Assembly (NCBI RefSeq): GCF_000284375.1
Contig: NC_017249.1
Location: forward strand, 5,372,001 to 5,436,000
Length of the DNA stretch: 64,000 nucleotides
Source: Bradyrhizobium japonicum USDA 6
GTDB taxonomy: Bacteria > Pseudomonadota > Alphaproteobacteria > Rhizobiales > Xanthobacteraceae
Direction: 5' to 3'
Shown: positions 9,419 through 16,675 of the stretch, one piece after another
Numbering within the stretch: position 1 is the stretch's first letter
How the letters are laid out: every line of letters starts with the position of its first letter
Program-made: the position numbers and the translations under genes
Notes under the pieces: model-generated
What the model was told of the DNA's origin: nothing
Seen by the model: only the letters and a program-made list of their open reading frames with translations
Databases searched by the model: none

Positions 9419-9885
9419 GCGATCCGCAGTTAGATTTGATCCGCTACCTGGGTCGTGTTTGTGTCCTGCTCGCCACGCCGACAACTCTGAAAAAAAAGCA
9501 ACTCGAGTCTGCCCAATCGTACGCCAAGCGTTTGGGCAGCATGTGCGACTACTTTGCAACGCACAACGATGGAAAGGGTGCGCACGGCATGGCCGGTACT
9601 ATCCGGGCCGAGCTCACGATCCTCATTCACATTTTGGAGGCAGCAAGCAAGCCTGGACGTTTAGGGCGCCCTCCGAAAGGTGCCCCCTCTGTTGACGACC
9701 TTCTGGCGCTAGCCGAGTACAACAGTTTCGAGGGGACGCACAAAGAGAAGCTAAGGCATCTGCATGCGAAGGGCCTGATCATTCTCAAGGATGAAGATGA
9801 GGATGGTAAGTGGCGACAACATTTCGCTCGCCTCAACGAGAGGGCCGAACGCTTCGCCAATCATGAAAATGGGGTGGACAAATAA
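9415..9885 (+). CDS. Hypothetical protein coupled to the integrase
   Basis: This 156-residue protein starts at an ATGA overlap with the integrase stop, so it is translated from the same message. The predicted structure is mostly helical, with a basic linker GRLGRPPKGAPSVDD in the middle and an acidic stretch near the C-terminus (KDEDEDGKW). The C-terminal half, with LRHLHAKGLI, vaguely recalls winged-helix proteins. I do not recognise the family. A role in excision or integration control would fit its position, but nothing else supports it. Confidence 0.65.
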   Translation: MSDPQLDLIRYLGRVCVLLATPTTLKKKQLESAQSYAKRLGSMCDYFATHNDGKGAHGMAGTIRAELTILIHILEAASKPGRLGRPPKGAPSVDDLLALAEYNSFEGTHKEKLRHLHAKGLIILKDEDEDGKWRQHFARLNERAERFANHENGVDK

Positions 9886-10033
9886 GCGGCCGGACTTTCT
9901 GTACGAAGACAAAAACTCGGGCTGAATTGTTGTACTAGGTTCAAGATTCACTAGGCGAAATCACGCCGACATATTCGCACCCATCCGAAGCAACGCCGGC
10001 CCACACACGGCCGGCCAACTCGATGGGTGAAAG

Positions 10034-10234
10034 ATGGCACCACTTAACGACAGCAAGGCAGCAGCCAAGCGCTTGTGCGTGGCTGAGGGCACGTTGGCGA
10101 ACTGGCGTATCCAGGGCAAAGGCCCGCGCTTCGTTCGAATCGGCGGCAAGATCTGCTACCGCGACGAAGATATTGACGCCTTCATTGCCGGCGGCCTCCG
10201 CCAGTCGACCTCCGAAACCAAGGAGGTTGCATAG
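10034..10234 (+). CDS. Small HTH (excisionase/AlpA-like) DNA-binding protein
   Basis: A 66-residue protein whose whole length is one MerR-like winged helix. The pattern is AAAKRLCVAEGTLANWR for the helix-turn-helix, then GPRFVRIGGKICYRDEDIDAFI for the wing and dimer helix. This architecture is shared by AlpA-type activators and by phage recombination directionality factors. Its place between the integrase and the replication genes suggests it governs excision or early-gene transcription. Only about 150 bases without coding precede it, which probably include its promoter. Confidence 0.82.
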   Translation: MAPLNDSKAAAKRLCVAEGTLANWRIQGKGPRFVRIGGKICYRDEDIDAFIAGGLRQSTSETKEVA

Positions 10235-10237
10235 ATC

Positions 10238-10432
10238 ATGGCTTCTAAAATGGAAAACCCCGCGCAGGCGGCACGGGGTGTTCCGGTAATTGTTCAGGCT
10301 GGCGGCTCGAACACTCCGGAATCTAAATCGTCCCTTCGTGAACTGCAAGCGTGCCACCTAACGCGGCGCTGCGCCATCAGCTTCGCCATGGCCTCGATCG
10401 TGGCTCCCCTCATCCATGGAGAGCCAGCATGA
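10238..10432 (+). CDS. Small hypothetical protein between HTH and rusA
   Basis: An open frame of 64 codons starts 4 bases after the HTH gene, with AAGGAGG about 12 bases upstream, and stops in an ATGA overlap with rusA, which supports translation. The product is rich in Ala and Ser and has two cysteines (ELQACHLTRRC); no domain is recognised. It may serve mainly to couple translation into rusA. Confidence 0.5.
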   Translation: MASKMENPAQAARGVPVIVQAGGSNTPESKSSLRELQACHLTRRCAISFAMASIVAPLIHGEPA

Positions 10433-10929
10433 GCGAGCCAATCACCATCACTCTCGCCGGCGCTCCCCAGGGAAAGGGCCGAGCTCGAGCATTCCTTCGT
10501 GGGCGCCACATCAGGCACTACACGCCTGAGAGAACCCGCAGTTATGAGGGTATGATCCGTACCGCGGCCATGGAAGCGCTCGCAGACCGAGAGGCATTTG
10601 ACGAGCCGATTGAGCTGATCCTGCGGGCGATCTTCCCGGTGCCGGGCTCGTGGTCCAATCGAAAGCGGGCGCAGGCATACACCGGCAGCATCAAGCCCGG
10701 CAAAAAGCCGGATCTCGACAACATCGCCAAAGCCTGGAACGACGCGCTCAACGGCGTCGTGTATCGCGATGACAGTTTGATTTGCCGGATGGCGCTGGAG
10801 AAGCGTTACGGGCCTCGGGCCCTCGTGGTCGTCACGGTGCAGCCGATGACGACCGTTCCGCATCGAAACGTTCCAGTGCAGAGCGTGCCTTTCAGTGTTC
10901 TGGGCGAGAGCAACGGGAGCGGTGAATGA
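10429..10929 (+). CDS. rusA: RusA-family Holliday junction resolvase
   Basis: This 166-residue protein has the diagnostic RusA block KPDLDNIAKAWNDALNG followed by a DD pair (about residues 93-115); its aspartates bind the metal that cleaves four-way DNA junctions. An N-terminal strand with GAPQGKGRAR is also typical. RusA enzymes of lambdoid phages resolve recombination or replication intermediates before packaging. I use the ATG at 10429, which overlaps the preceding stop; upstream extension is non-coding in character. Its stop overlaps the next gene as ATGA. Confidence 0.93.
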   Translation: MSEPITITLAGAPQGKGRARAFLRGRHIRHYTPERTRSYEGMIRTAAMEALADREAFDEPIELILRAIFPVPGSWSNRKRAQAYTGSIKPGKKPDLDNIAKAWNDALNGVVYRDDSLICRMALEKRYGPRALVVVTVQPMTTVPHRNVPVQSVPFSVLGESNGSGE

Positions 10930-11147
10930 GCCATCCCCTCATGGTCTCGGATCCGAACATCCGAAAGCAACTCCAACTAGCCGGCCTGCGCTACATGTGC
11001 ACCCGCGCGCGGTGGCTGGAAAGCGAAGCCAAGATCCTGGGCGTTCGCCTGAAAAATGGCACCCTCTCCTCTCGCGAAGTCGACGCCAAGCTAGAGGAAT
11101 GGGGTGCCCTTGACTTAGTCTATCCAGAACTCATGGGGCGCGAATGA
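10926..11147 (+). CDS. Small hypothetical protein coupled to rusA and the helicase gene
   Basis: This 73-residue protein is joined to both neighbours by ATGA overlaps, so it belongs to the rusA-helicase operon. It is mostly helical, with a basic N-terminal half (RYMCTRARWLESEAK) and an acidic C-terminus. No family is recognised. A role in replication, for instance as a helicase partner, would fit the position but is not shown by the sequence. Confidence 0.6.
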   Translation: MSHPLMVSDPNIRKQLQLAGLRYMCTRARWLESEAKILGVRLKNGTLSSREVDAKLEEWGALDLVYPELMGRE

Positions 11148-12289
11148 ATCTGCACGCCTTCGATCGAGAGTTTGGGCCGACGCCGGATACCTACCCCGAA
11201 AGCGCGGATGGGGAGCCTGTCGTGGAGCCGAGCCCGGCGAAGCCTGTCTATGCGGCCATCACTCCCGCCGCGTGGAAAGGCACTGAGCCTGAGCAGCAGA
11301 GATGGGTTGCGTCCGCGCGCATCCCAAGCGGTGATTTGACCATCGTGTCTGGCAATGGAGGCAGCGGCAAGACCGAGATATTGGTCCAGTTGCTCGTCTA
11401 CGTCGCCGCTGGCCTCGGTGATTGGCTCGGCTGCACCGTCGAGACCGGCACCGCGCTGTTTCTGAGCTGCGAGGAGCCGGAACACAATATCCGCGATCGC
11501 GTCGAGCGCATCTGTGCGCACAGGTGCATTGACCCGTACAATCTGCCGGACTTGCACATGGTATTCCCCGATCTGGAGAGCACTTGGCTGGTCCACTCCA
11601 ACAAGGACGGCCGTCTCTCGCGCGCTCCACTGCTTGACTTTCTGGAAGAATGGATAGTCGCGCACCAGCCCCGCTTGGTGGTTGTCGACAACGTGGCCGC
11701 GGTGTTCGACGGCGAAGCCATCGCACGCCGGCAGGTCCGCGCATTCCTCGCGATGCTGCGCAAGATCGCCCGGAAGCATGACACCGCCATCGTGCTGCTC
11801 GATCACCCCTCAGTGCGCGGCATGGCGGATGGCAGCGGTACGGCCAACTCGGTGGACTGGCGCAACTCGGTGCGTTCGATGCTGCACCTGTCCGATCCTG
11901 AGAAGGACGATCCGGACGCTCGCACCCTCACCGTGACCAAATCCAACCGTGGCCGCACCGGTGAGAAGGTGACGCTCCGCTGGGAAGGGCTCACCTTCAC
12001 CACGGCTTTGGCTGGCGAAAGTTCCTCGTATCGAGCAGCCGCAGACCGCGACGTCGAGGATCTGTTCCTGCGTCTCCTCGACAAGCGCAACGCCCAGGGT
12101 CGCCCCGTGCATGCCAAGAATGCCAAGGGCAGCGCGCCGACCGAATTTGCCGACGATCCGGAGGCCGCTGGCGTCAAGGTCAACGCATTCAGGGGGGCCA
12201 TGGAGCGCCTGCTGTCCGCCGGCAACATCTGTGTTGTCGAAACCGGTTCGGCATCTCGGCGCCGCACTCACCTCGAAAGGAGGGCATGA
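11144..12289 (+). CDS. RepA-like RecA-fold replicative helicase (AAA_25)
   Basis: A 381-residue P-loop ATPase of the RSF1010 RepA/AAA_25 type, common in satellites, plasmids and prophages. Walker A is SGNGGSGKTE (about 69-78), a second conserved motif is FLSCEEPEHNIRDR, Walker B is RLVVVDN and the H-motif is VLLDHPSVRG. The last ~80 residues are a poorly conserved helical extension. Such helicases unwind DNA at an iteron origin. A set of iteron-like repeats begins only a few bases after this gene. It overlaps the upstream gene by ATGA. Confidence 0.88.
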   Translation: MNLHAFDREFGPTPDTYPESADGEPVVEPSPAKPVYAAITPAAWKGTEPEQQRWVASARIPSGDLTIVSGNGGSGKTEILVQLLVYVAAGLGDWLGCTVETGTALFLSCEEPEHNIRDRVERICAHRCIDPYNLPDLHMVFPDLESTWLVHSNKDGRLSRAPLLDFLEEWIVAHQPRLVVVDNVAAVFDGEAIARRQVRAFLAMLRKIARKHDTAIVLLDHPSVRGMADGSGTANSVDWRNSVRSMLHLSDPEKDDPDARTLTVTKSNRGRTGEKVTLRWEGLTFTTALAGESSSYRAAADRDVEDLFLRLLDKRNAQGRPVHAKNAKGSAPTEFADDPEAAGVKVNAFRGAMERLLSAGNICVVETGSASRRRTHLERRA

Positions 12290-12290
12290 A

Positions 12291-12878
12291 GTGGCCTTCC
12301 AACCCCCCTACCAACCCAACTTTGACCCTTCCAACCCCCCTACCAACGTGGCTGCCAACAGCCCACCAACAGCTTCCAACCCCCCTACCAACCGCGTGTT
12401 TCCAACCCCCCATACCCCCAGTGCGTTGGAAACGCCCACGCTTGGTGGCGCGGGCGACCAACGAAGAGAGACAGTGCCGCTGGCACGATGGCTCGACCAG
12501 AAGCGGCAGCTGAGAGAGACGCGCTCAAGACGACGCTCGGTCAGGTCTTGCAAGGGATTAGGCATGACGGAAAGTAGGCCACCAGCGGCCGGGGGAAGCG
12601 GCACGGCGGTGTCGGCTGTCTCCCTTCGCGGCGCTGGTCGAATTCAACGCCGCATCTGGAGGGCCTTTGTCGCCCAGCCAGGCGTCGAGCTATCGACGGC
12701 TGATCTTGTGAGTTGGTGTTATCCCAGGCTGACCAGCAGGCCGAATCGCACACAATGGCGGGCCATCAGGCGAGCTGCTGAGCGCGTGGCAAGTCGTGTC
12801 CGTCGCACGAGGCCTGGAGGCGTCTATTTTCGAGCTTTGGAAGGTGCAACCGATAATCTATCGGATGCTCATCGTTGA
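12291..12878 (+). CDS. Hypothetical phage/plasmid protein with Pro-rich N-terminus
   Basis: A GTG at 12291 lies 6 bases after AAAGGAGGG, a near-ideal ribosome site, and opens a 195-codon frame. The first ~55 residues are Pro/Asn/Thr-rich because the frame runs through DNA repeats. The C-terminal 100 residues (from MTESRPPAAGG) look folded: IQRRIWRAFVAQPGVELSTADLVSWCYPR resembles small winged-helix proteins often seen after RepA-like genes in rhizobial prophages. An ATG at 12286 opens another frame, but it sits too close to the ribosome site. Function unknown. Confidence 0.6.
   Translation: MAFQPPYQPNFDPSNPPTNVAANSPPTASNPPTNRVFPTPHTPSALETPTLGGAGDQRRETVPLARWLDQKRQLRETRSRRRSVRSCKGLGMTESRPPAAGGSGTAVSAVSLRGAGRIQRRIWRAFVAQPGVELSTADLVSWCYPRLTSRPNRTQWRAIRRAAERVASRVRRTRPGGVYFRALEGATDNLSDAHR
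12295..12411. repeat. Iteron-like direct repeats after the helicase gene (putative origin)
   Basis: The 19-mer TTCCAACCCCCCTACCAAC occurs exactly at 12297-12315, 12329-12347 and 12374-12392, and a fourth partial copy starts at 12400. The spacings (32, 45, 26) are not all multiples of three, so the copies are read in different frames of the overlapping gene. Conservation is therefore at DNA level. Iterons next to a RepA-type helicase gene are the usual layout of replication origins in RSF1010-like plasmids and in phage satellites. Confidence 0.65.
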
Positions 12879-12941
12879 TTTTTCGACAGAATTTCTCGTC
12901 AAAGCGCCATGCACACGCGAGTGCACAAATCGGAGGTTCAA

Positions 12942-13190
12942 ATGCGGTGGTTTTGTCTTTCGCTCGCCTTGCTCCCGGCCGGAGCCGTTGCTCAGCAGCA
13001 GCCTAAGGGGGACGTCTTCCCGCCCGTCGTGAATGGCATTGAGTATCGTCTGAAGTACGGACAGCATCCCCGCGAGGGCTGGCAGGACGGCATGCGGTTT
13101 GATTTCTCGCGGGAGGAATGCCGGCGGCGCTTACAGGGCGCTCCCGAGCCATCTGTCTGCATGATCCGGCCGGAGCCGACCGCGCTTTAG
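12942..13190 (+). CDS. Small secreted protein of unknown function
   Basis: The ATG at 12942 has GGAGG six bases upstream and encodes 82 residues. A Sec signal peptide is clear (MRWFCLSLALLPAGAVAQQ, cleavage after AVA or nearby). The mature part is about 63 residues with two cysteines (C in REECRRRL and SVCMIR) that could form a disulfide. No known family. A secreted protein in the early region of a phage-like element suggests a lysogenic-conversion or superinfection-exclusion role, but this is speculation. Confidence 0.7.
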   Translation: MRWFCLSLALLPAGAVAQQQPKGDVFPPVVNGIEYRLKYGQHPREGWQDGMRFDFSREECRRRLQGAPEPSVCMIRPEPTAL

Positions 13191-13561
13191 CTCTTCGGCC
13201 GGTGAGCGACCAGAAGCTCCTCAAATGTCATGGTGTTCGGCTCAAGGCTCTTGCCTACAATTGCCTTGGTGAGGGCTCGGCACATTGGGTAGCTCTCCGA
13301 GCCTAAGGCGCGAAATTCTTCCACCTCGGCAAACGCCCTCAATACGCGCTCCAGTTCATAGCCCTGCATTGCAAGGTCGATCGCGGTCTCGAGCATAAGC
13401 TGTACTCGGCCCTTATCATCCAAGCCCTGCCACTCGCCGTAGTGGGCTCCGATGGGATCGCCCCAGCCTGGGCTTCGAACGATGCCGGAATTGACCTCGG
13501 ACACTCGCACTTCTCGCTTTTCGTGGTTCGTCCAGATCACAGCTTTTGCGGCGCTTATCAT
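13187..13561 (-). CDS. Hypothetical protein, opposite strand within the element
   Basis: A minus-strand gene of 124 residues that converges with, and overlaps by 4 bases, the secreted-protein gene. GGGAGG lies about 4 bases before the ATG at 13561. The N-terminus is beta-like (VIWTNHEKREVRVSEV), then a segment GAHYGEWQGLDDKGRVQLMLETAIDLAMQGYELERVL looks helical. I recognise no family. Being transcribed against its neighbours, it is probably separately regulated, and could be an immunity or cargo gene. Confidence 0.65.
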   Translation of the reverse strand: MISAAKAVIWTNHEKREVRVSEVNSGIVRSPGWGDPIGAHYGEWQGLDDKGRVQLMLETAIDLAMQGYELERVLRAFAEVEEFRALGSESYPMCRALTKAIVGKSLEPNTMTFEELLVAHRPKS

Positions 13562-13747
13562 TGTCCCTCCCAAAGATGCCCGTCGGTAGTGGGCTGGATG
13601 AAGTTAGAATCCGTTGAGGCGGCGCACCAGCGACCATTCAACAAAAAGGTGGATTCCTCTCGTTCTTCAAAATCATCTTCGCCACTCAGTTTCCGTTTCT
13701 AATCACGCGAGATAATCGTAAGCCATTGACAGGACGTATCTTTTTCT

Positions 13748-13805
13748 TTGTTCGGATTCTCCTTAGGCTTACACTGTTCGCACCAAATCACTCGATGGTG
13801 CGAAC
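13748..13805 (+). promoter_or_regulatory. Putative promoter with perfect palindromic operator
   Basis: TTGTTC at 13748-13753 and TACACT at 13770-13775 are separated by 16 bases and could form a sigma-70 promoter. Immediately after the -10 comes a perfect inverted repeat, GTTCGCACCA (13776-13785) and TGGTGCGAAC (13796-13805), with a 10-bp spacer. The right arm overlaps the first codons of the ribbon-helix-helix-like gene, as expected for an autoregulated DNA-binding protein. Confidence 0.5.
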
Positions 13806-14046
13806 CAAGATGTCCGAACAAACGTCCGACCACTTCACTGAGCGAGCAGTGTTCAAGTGCTCGCCTGAGCTGCTCGAGGTCATCGACCGCTCGGCGGCAG
13901 CCAGCTTCACCACGCGATCGAACTTCCTCCGCGACACGGTCGTAGAGCGACTGCGGAGAGAGGGCGTCATCCCCTCCCCGCGCGCAACCGTGGGGCTGCC
14001 TGATGAAGATCATTCACAACAGGCTGTACGACGAGCTCTGCCGTGA
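13795..14046 (+). CDS. Small ribbon-helix-helix-like DNA-binding protein
   Basis: The 83-residue protein has the pattern RAVFKCSPELLEVIDRSAAASFTTRSNFLRDTVVERLRREG: a short beta strand, then a helix, turn and helix. This matches Arc/CopG-type repressors, which bind inverted repeats as dimers of dimers. A perfect 10-bp inverted repeat overlaps its own start. Start choice is ambiguous: the ATG at 13795 lies in the operator, and that at 13810 has no better ribosome site. It is probably an autoregulated control protein for the late region that follows. Confidence 0.65.
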   Translation: MVRTKMSEQTSDHFTERAVFKCSPELLEVIDRSAAASFTTRSNFLRDTVVERLRREGVIPSPRATVGLPDEDHSQQAVRRALP

Positions 14047-14224
14047 GATCGATAGCGGCACCCCCGAGGAGCGGATTGCCCTGCTGCTGCGTGGCATCGC
14101 TGACCGCATCCAGGCGGCCAATGCCAACCCGGTGAAGCTGTCCGACGTGTGCTCAATCCTTCGGGAGAACCCGGACAAGCTCGCGCGAACGGTTCTCCGC
14201 AAAAATCTGACGGTGGTGCAGTGA
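14003..14224 (+). CDS. Small helical hypothetical protein
   Basis: This 73-codon frame starts inside the end of the RHH-like gene and ends one base into the tail-collar gene (TGATG), so it sits in a coupled cluster. The product is nearly all helical (LYDELCREIDSGTPEERIALLLRGIADRIQAANANP) with no recognised domain. The tight overlaps on both sides are the main evidence that it is translated. Confidence 0.5.
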   Translation: MKIIHNRLYDELCREIDSGTPEERIALLLRGIADRIQAANANPVKLSDVCSILRENPDKLARTVLRKNLTVVQ

Positions 14225-15264
14225 TGCGGAAAATCTCACGATTGTTCCTCACGGCACTTTTCGCCGCGACACTCAGCGGGCCCACCCTCGCGGCCGGCAC
14301 TGTTCCGGGCTTCTCGCTCTCCCCTCAATTCGATCTCAGCGGCAAGATTGCTCCCGGCTGCAAGCTTTTCATCATTCAGGCCGGCACTACCAGCACGCCG
14401 CAAAATGCCTACCAAGACAGCGGGCTTACTCAGGTTTTGCCGAACCCGTTAACCTGTGATGCTGCGGGCCGGCTCGGGCAGTTCTTTGTTGCTGATGGAC
14501 TGATCAAAGTCCGCCTTCAGACTGCGGCCGGCGTTCAGATCACCACGCTCGATAATATCCTTGTCATTGGTCCATCGGGTGGCGGCGGTGGAGGCGGCGG
14601 CACGATCGATCCGACGACTATCTTTCAGACCGGCGCCTTCATGCAGTTCTATGGCACCGGAACACTAACCGGGTGGGTACGGGCGAACGGCAGAACGATC
14701 GGTTCTGCAACCTCTGGCGCGACGGAGCGGGCGAACGCTGACACGCAGGCGCTGTTTGTCTATCTCTGGGGGGCTGACGCCAACCTTGCGGTAAGCGGCG
14801 GTCGTGGCGCAAGTGCAGCAGCGGACTATGCCGCAAACAAAACCATTACGTTGCCTGATCTCCGTGGCCGTGCCATCGCGGGCCTCGACGACATGGGCAG
14901 CAGCGCGGCAGGGCGGCTGACATCGACGTATTTTGGTGCGAGCGGAACGTGCTTGGGGTGTGCCGGCGGTGCAGAGAGCAGGACGCTGACCCTTGCTCAA
15001 TTGCCGGCCGGCATCACGTCGAGTGGGAGCAACAGCATTACTGTTGGGGTCGGCGGCACTATCGCCTTTACGCCCAATACCATTCAGAACGGCACTGCTG
15101 GTGGTGGTGCGAATGGGGTCTTCCCGTTCTCCAGTAGTAACTGGACCGGCATATCATCGATATCAGGGACCAACAGCATTTCTGTTACGTCGAGCAACAC
15201 TAGCGGCGCGGCTCATGCCACGGCATCGCCGATGATGCTCGCCACTATCTTCATCAAATTGTGA
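14224..15264 (+). CDS. Phage tail-collar domain protein with a signal peptide
   Basis: A 346-residue protein. It begins with a Sec signal peptide (MRKISRLFLTALFAATLSG..., cleavage near TLAAG), unusual for a virion protein. Residues ~25-110 form a beta-rich module, then comes a poly-Gly linker (SGGGGGGGGT). From about residue 140 the phage tail-collar domain (PF07484 type) is clear: GWVRANGRTIG and ITLPDLRGRAIAGLDDMG. The C-terminus is Gly/Ser/Asn-rich and ends MLATIFIKL as in tail-fibre proteins. Overlap TGATG with the preceding gene supports the start. It could be a receptor-binding protein or an exported adhesin. Confidence 0.85.
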   Translation: MRKISRLFLTALFAATLSGPTLAAGTVPGFSLSPQFDLSGKIAPGCKLFIIQAGTTSTPQNAYQDSGLTQVLPNPLTCDAAGRLGQFFVADGLIKVRLQTAAGVQITTLDNILVIGPSGGGGGGGGTIDPTTIFQTGAFMQFYGTGTLTGWVRANGRTIGSATSGATERANADTQALFVYLWGADANLAVSGGRGASAAADYAANKTITLPDLRGRAIAGLDDMGSSAAGRLTSTYFGASGTCLGCAGGAESRTLTLAQLPAGITSSGSNSITVGVGGTIAFTPNTIQNGTAGGGANGVFPFSSSNWTGISSISGTNSISVTSSNTSGAAHATASPMMLATIFIKL

Positions 15265-15274
15265 GGCCACGCCC

Positions 15275-15484
15275 ATGATCACGCTCACCATCACATCCGA
15301 GAACGACGAGCCGTTCACAGTTCGGTTTCAAACTAAACCAGCGGCCGGGCAAGATGGCTCGGTGACATGGCAAGATAGCGAGGTTGTCACCGAAGCCGGC
15401 AAGTCGCAGGTCTATGGCATCGATGAAAACTTCAGGCTCATCGTCGAAAGCTGCAAGCCCGATCAGCCTGCAGGGCATCAGTAA
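15275..15484 (+). CDS. Small hypothetical protein after the collar gene
   Basis: A 69-codon frame 10 bases after the collar gene. The product is predicted as beta-rich (MITLTITSENDEPFTVRFQT and SQVYGIDENFRLIVES), resembling small virion-associated accessory proteins, but no family is recognised. The ribosome site is weak. Support comes from protein-like composition and the close spacing in a same-strand cluster. Confidence 0.5.
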   Translation: MITLTITSENDEPFTVRFQTKPAAGQDGSVTWQDSEVVTEAGKSQVYGIDENFRLIVESCKPDQPAGHQ

Positions 15485-15506
15485 TTCAACGAAAGGATCT
15501 GCCTCA

Positions 15507-16283
15507 ATGGCCAGCCGAGAACTTCTGAAACGGACCGCGTTCGCCAAACGTAATCCCGAATGGGACGATAACCTCCGCGGCGCCAATATCGCGATTGCTC
15601 ATGCGCACAGCATGCTCTCAGCGGGCAAGCTGACGCAGAAGGAATACAAAGATTACGAGGCGCACCTCTGGCACGAGATGCTGGAAAAAGTGCCGATGGA
15701 TGTTTTCTCCGAGATGCAGGCCGATGGCTCGCTTGAGGACCTGGAGGCGCTAGCCCGCGGTTACGATGACGACCGCGACTCCCATAGCGTCATGGAAAGT
15801 CGGAAGGCCGCTGAGCGAAAGGTCAAGGCCGATGCGCTCGAGCTTAAATGGCTTGACGGCACCATTGATGACAAGACCTACGCGCAGCTTTCCCGCGATC
15901 ACGTGGGGAAGAGCGAGCGCTTGGATGATTTGATCGCTCACGATCACCATGACAGAGCGGCGCACGAGGCCTTCGGCAGAAACTATGACGAAGAGCCCGA
16001 CCATGAAAACGGGCTTGCGCGCTACCTGAACGAAAAGTACGGCGGCGGAAAGAAGCCGGACGGCAGCAAGGTCGAGCCGCTCACGTTTAAGCGGGACGAA
16101 CGCACAAGTTGGGAAAAGGCCACCGACAAAGACGGCATCACCGATCTCGACGCGCTGGAGGCGTTCGAGCGCGACGATTCCGATTCCGCAGGCGCTCATC
16201 CTGGCGGATACGTCGAGCATGAAACTGTGCTCGATCTCGGATCCTCGTTCACCAACAATCCCAACCGAGACGACGACTCCTGA
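15507..16283 (+). CDS. Hypothetical phage protein, highly charged and helical
   Basis: From the ATG at 15507 (AAAGGAT about 10 bases upstream) the frame encodes 258 residues. The protein is very hydrophilic and helical, with many Asp/Glu/Lys/His and segments such as LARGYDDDRDSHSVMESRKAAERKVKADALELKW. It ends one base into the DUF5681 gene. Position just before the terminase genes would suit a scaffold-like or packaging accessory role, but I recognise no domain and assign none. Confidence 0.65.
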   Translation: MASRELLKRTAFAKRNPEWDDNLRGANIAIAHAHSMLSAGKLTQKEYKDYEAHLWHEMLEKVPMDVFSEMQADGSLEDLEALARGYDDDRDSHSVMESRKAAERKVKADALELKWLDGTIDDKTYAQLSRDHVGKSERLDDLIAHDHHDRAAHEAFGRNYDEEPDHENGLARYLNEKYGGGKKPDGSKVEPLTFKRDERTSWEKATDKDGITDLDALEAFERDDSDSAGAHPGGYVEHETVLDLGSSFTNNPNRDDDS

Positions 16284-16675
16284 TGGCTGAGCAAGACCCC
16301 AAGACCGGCCGCTTTCTGCCCGGCAACAGCGGCAACGGTGGCCGCCATAAGGGCGCGCGCAACAAGCTGCACGCCGATTTCATCCAGGCGCTGTTGGACC
16401 ACTTCCACATGCGGGGCACGGCGGAAAATGCCGCCAGCCTTCCGCGCGGTCAGGCAGCCATCGAGATCGTCTACCGGGAAAATCCCCGCGATTACCTGAA
16501 GCTGATCGCGAGCGTGCTGCCGAAGGAATACACCATCGAGGACAATCGGTATGACGACGTCGGCGACGAAGAGCTCCGGGAAATCATCGACGACTTCCGC
16601 CGAAAAGCATTTGAGCGAGAAGGAAGCCAAAGCGCTGGCGAGGGCGCAGGCGGAGCTAAACCGGCGCTTAACTGA
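16283..16675 (+). CDS. DUF5681 protein, possible small terminase subunit
   Basis: The 130-residue protein starts with the DUF5681 signature TGRFLPGNSGNGGRHKGARNK (about residues 8-28), which is basic and Gly-rich, and continues with a helical domain (AAIEIVYRENPRDYLKLIASVLPK). DUF5681 proteins usually sit immediately upstream of large terminases and are candidates for the DNA-recognition subunit. Here the terminase frame overlaps its 3' end. Start by TGATG overlap. Confidence 0.8.
   Translation: MAEQDPKTGRFLPGNSGNGGRHKGARNKLHADFIQALLDHFHMRGTAENAASLPRGQAAIEIVYRENPRDYLKLIASVLPKEYTIEDNRYDDVGDEELREIIDDFRRKAFEREGSQSAGEGAGGAKPALN

Noticed and set aside
12111..12290. Upstream part of the frame that contains the 195-residue protein
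   Set aside because: It overlaps the end of the helicase gene in another frame; the GTG at 12291 has the ribosome site.
12295..12411. Repeats as a CRISPR array
   Set aside because: Only three exact copies with spacers of 13 and 26 bases, no cas genes and coding overlap; iterons explain them better.
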